Assembly: GCF_007989085.1 (NCBI RefSeq)
Contig: NZ_BJVJ01000010.1
Location: forward strand, 1-64,000
Source: Pseudonocardia sulfidoxydans NBRC 16205
GTDB taxonomy: Bacteria; Actinomycetota; Actinomycetes; Mycobacteriales; Pseudonocardiaceae
Length of the DNA stretch: 64,000 nucleotides
Direction of reading: 5' to 3'
Part shown: positions 63,647 through 64,000 of the stretch, piece after piece
Position numbering within the stretch: the first letter of the stretch is position 1
Layout of the letters: the number at the start of each line of letters is the position of its first letter
The notes under the pieces: model-generated
What the model was told of the DNA's origin: nothing
The model's input: only the letters and a program-made list of their open reading frames with translations
Databases searched by the model: none
Program-made: the position numbers and the translations under genes

Positions 63647-64000
63647 GCCACAGGCCGTCGCGACGACGGCGACGATCTCGGCCAAGATCGTCGTCGCCGG
63701 TGGGTTCGGTGTCGGCAAGACGACCTTCGTCGGGTCGGTCTCCGAGATCGTGCCGCTCACGACCGAGGCCGTCATGACCGAGGCGAGCGCGGGTCACGAC
63801 GATCTGTCCGCGACGCCGAACAAGACGACCACGACCGTCGCCATGGACTTCGGGCGCGTCTCGCTGGACTCGGACCTCATCCTGTACCTGTTCGGCACTC
63901 CCGGGCAGCACCGGTTCTGGTTCATGTGGGACGACCTGGTGCGTGGCGCGATCGGCGCGGTCGTCCTGGTCGACACCCGCCGGCTCGCGGACTGTTTCGG
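63627..64000 (+). CDS. Conservon GTPase (conservon D), cut by the window end
   Basis: The first 124 codons of a GTPase. GTG 63627 lies inside the end of the DUF742 gene. P-loop GGFGVGKTTFVGSVSE, switch region TNK-like TPNKTTTTVAMDFGRV and G3-like LFGTPGQHRF are visible. It is the small G-protein of the conservon, probably switched by the roadblock partner. The C-terminus lies outside the window. Confidence 0.93.
   Translation, partial: MDSVGSRPQAVATTATISAKIVVAGGFGVGKTTFVGSVSEIVPLTTEAVMTEASAGHDDLSATPNKTTTTVAMDFGRVSLDSDLILYLFGTPGQHRFWFMWDDLVRGAIGAVVLVDTRRLADCF

Overview
The window comes from a very GC-rich actinomycete. GTG starts are frequent, genes overlap as GTGA or ATGA, and several promoters sit so close to the start codon that leaderless transcripts are likely. 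A mycofactocin locus, a conservon-type signalling operon, an XPB helicase, DUF3263/LytR_C proteins and an AAA ATPase-pssA-psd-moeA-groEL block all point to Actinobacteria. From recall the block resembles Mycobacterium tuberculosis Rv0429c-Rv0440. A Pseudonocardia-like genus is my guess and is not proven here.

Layout. 0-5.3 kb: a secreted PepSY protein, then a molybdenum-hydroxylase operon (small Fe-S, large and FAD subunits) with a CoxG-like protein downstream. 5.6-21.1 kb: a mycofactocin region. Precursor mftA, chaperone mftB and radical-SAM mftC form one operon ended by a hairpin. A long oxidoreductase ORF with two OYE/FadH modules follows, then mftE, formate-tetrahydrofolate ligase and a cyclodeaminase-like gene, a divergent phosphodiesterase, and mftF. 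No mftD or mftR is visible. A DUF952-GNAT fusion and an SDR plus a third OYE/FadH enzyme flank it. 21.2-31.0 kb: two NarL-type two-component systems, a polysaccharide cluster (GT2 synthase, small membrane protein, deacetylase, GH16) and envelope proteins. 31.1-35.9 kb: a second molybdenum-hydroxylase operon, then thiD under a TPP riboswitch. 36-41.4 kb: a Ddn-like F420 protein, an ABC exporter and a third two-component system. 41.4-51.3 kb: def, DUF3263, LytR_C, a Cdc48-like ATPase, pssA, psd, moeA, a cold-shock protein and groEL with two CIRCE sites. 51.4-56.5 kb: a WYL regulator, small membrane proteins and XPB helicase. 57-64 kb: a conservon (sensor kinase, roadblock, DUF742, GTPase), the last gene cut by the window end.

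The least expected feature is a set of dispersed inverted repeats. Seven copies of one perfect palindrome of about 40 bp and several hairpin families sit mostly between genes. Within the OYE double-module ORF, however, three palindromes are read in frame: one joins the two modules, one lies in an interdomain linker, and one encodes the C-terminus. The first module has also lost its Fe-S cysteines, so this gene looks both invaded by repeats and partly degraded.
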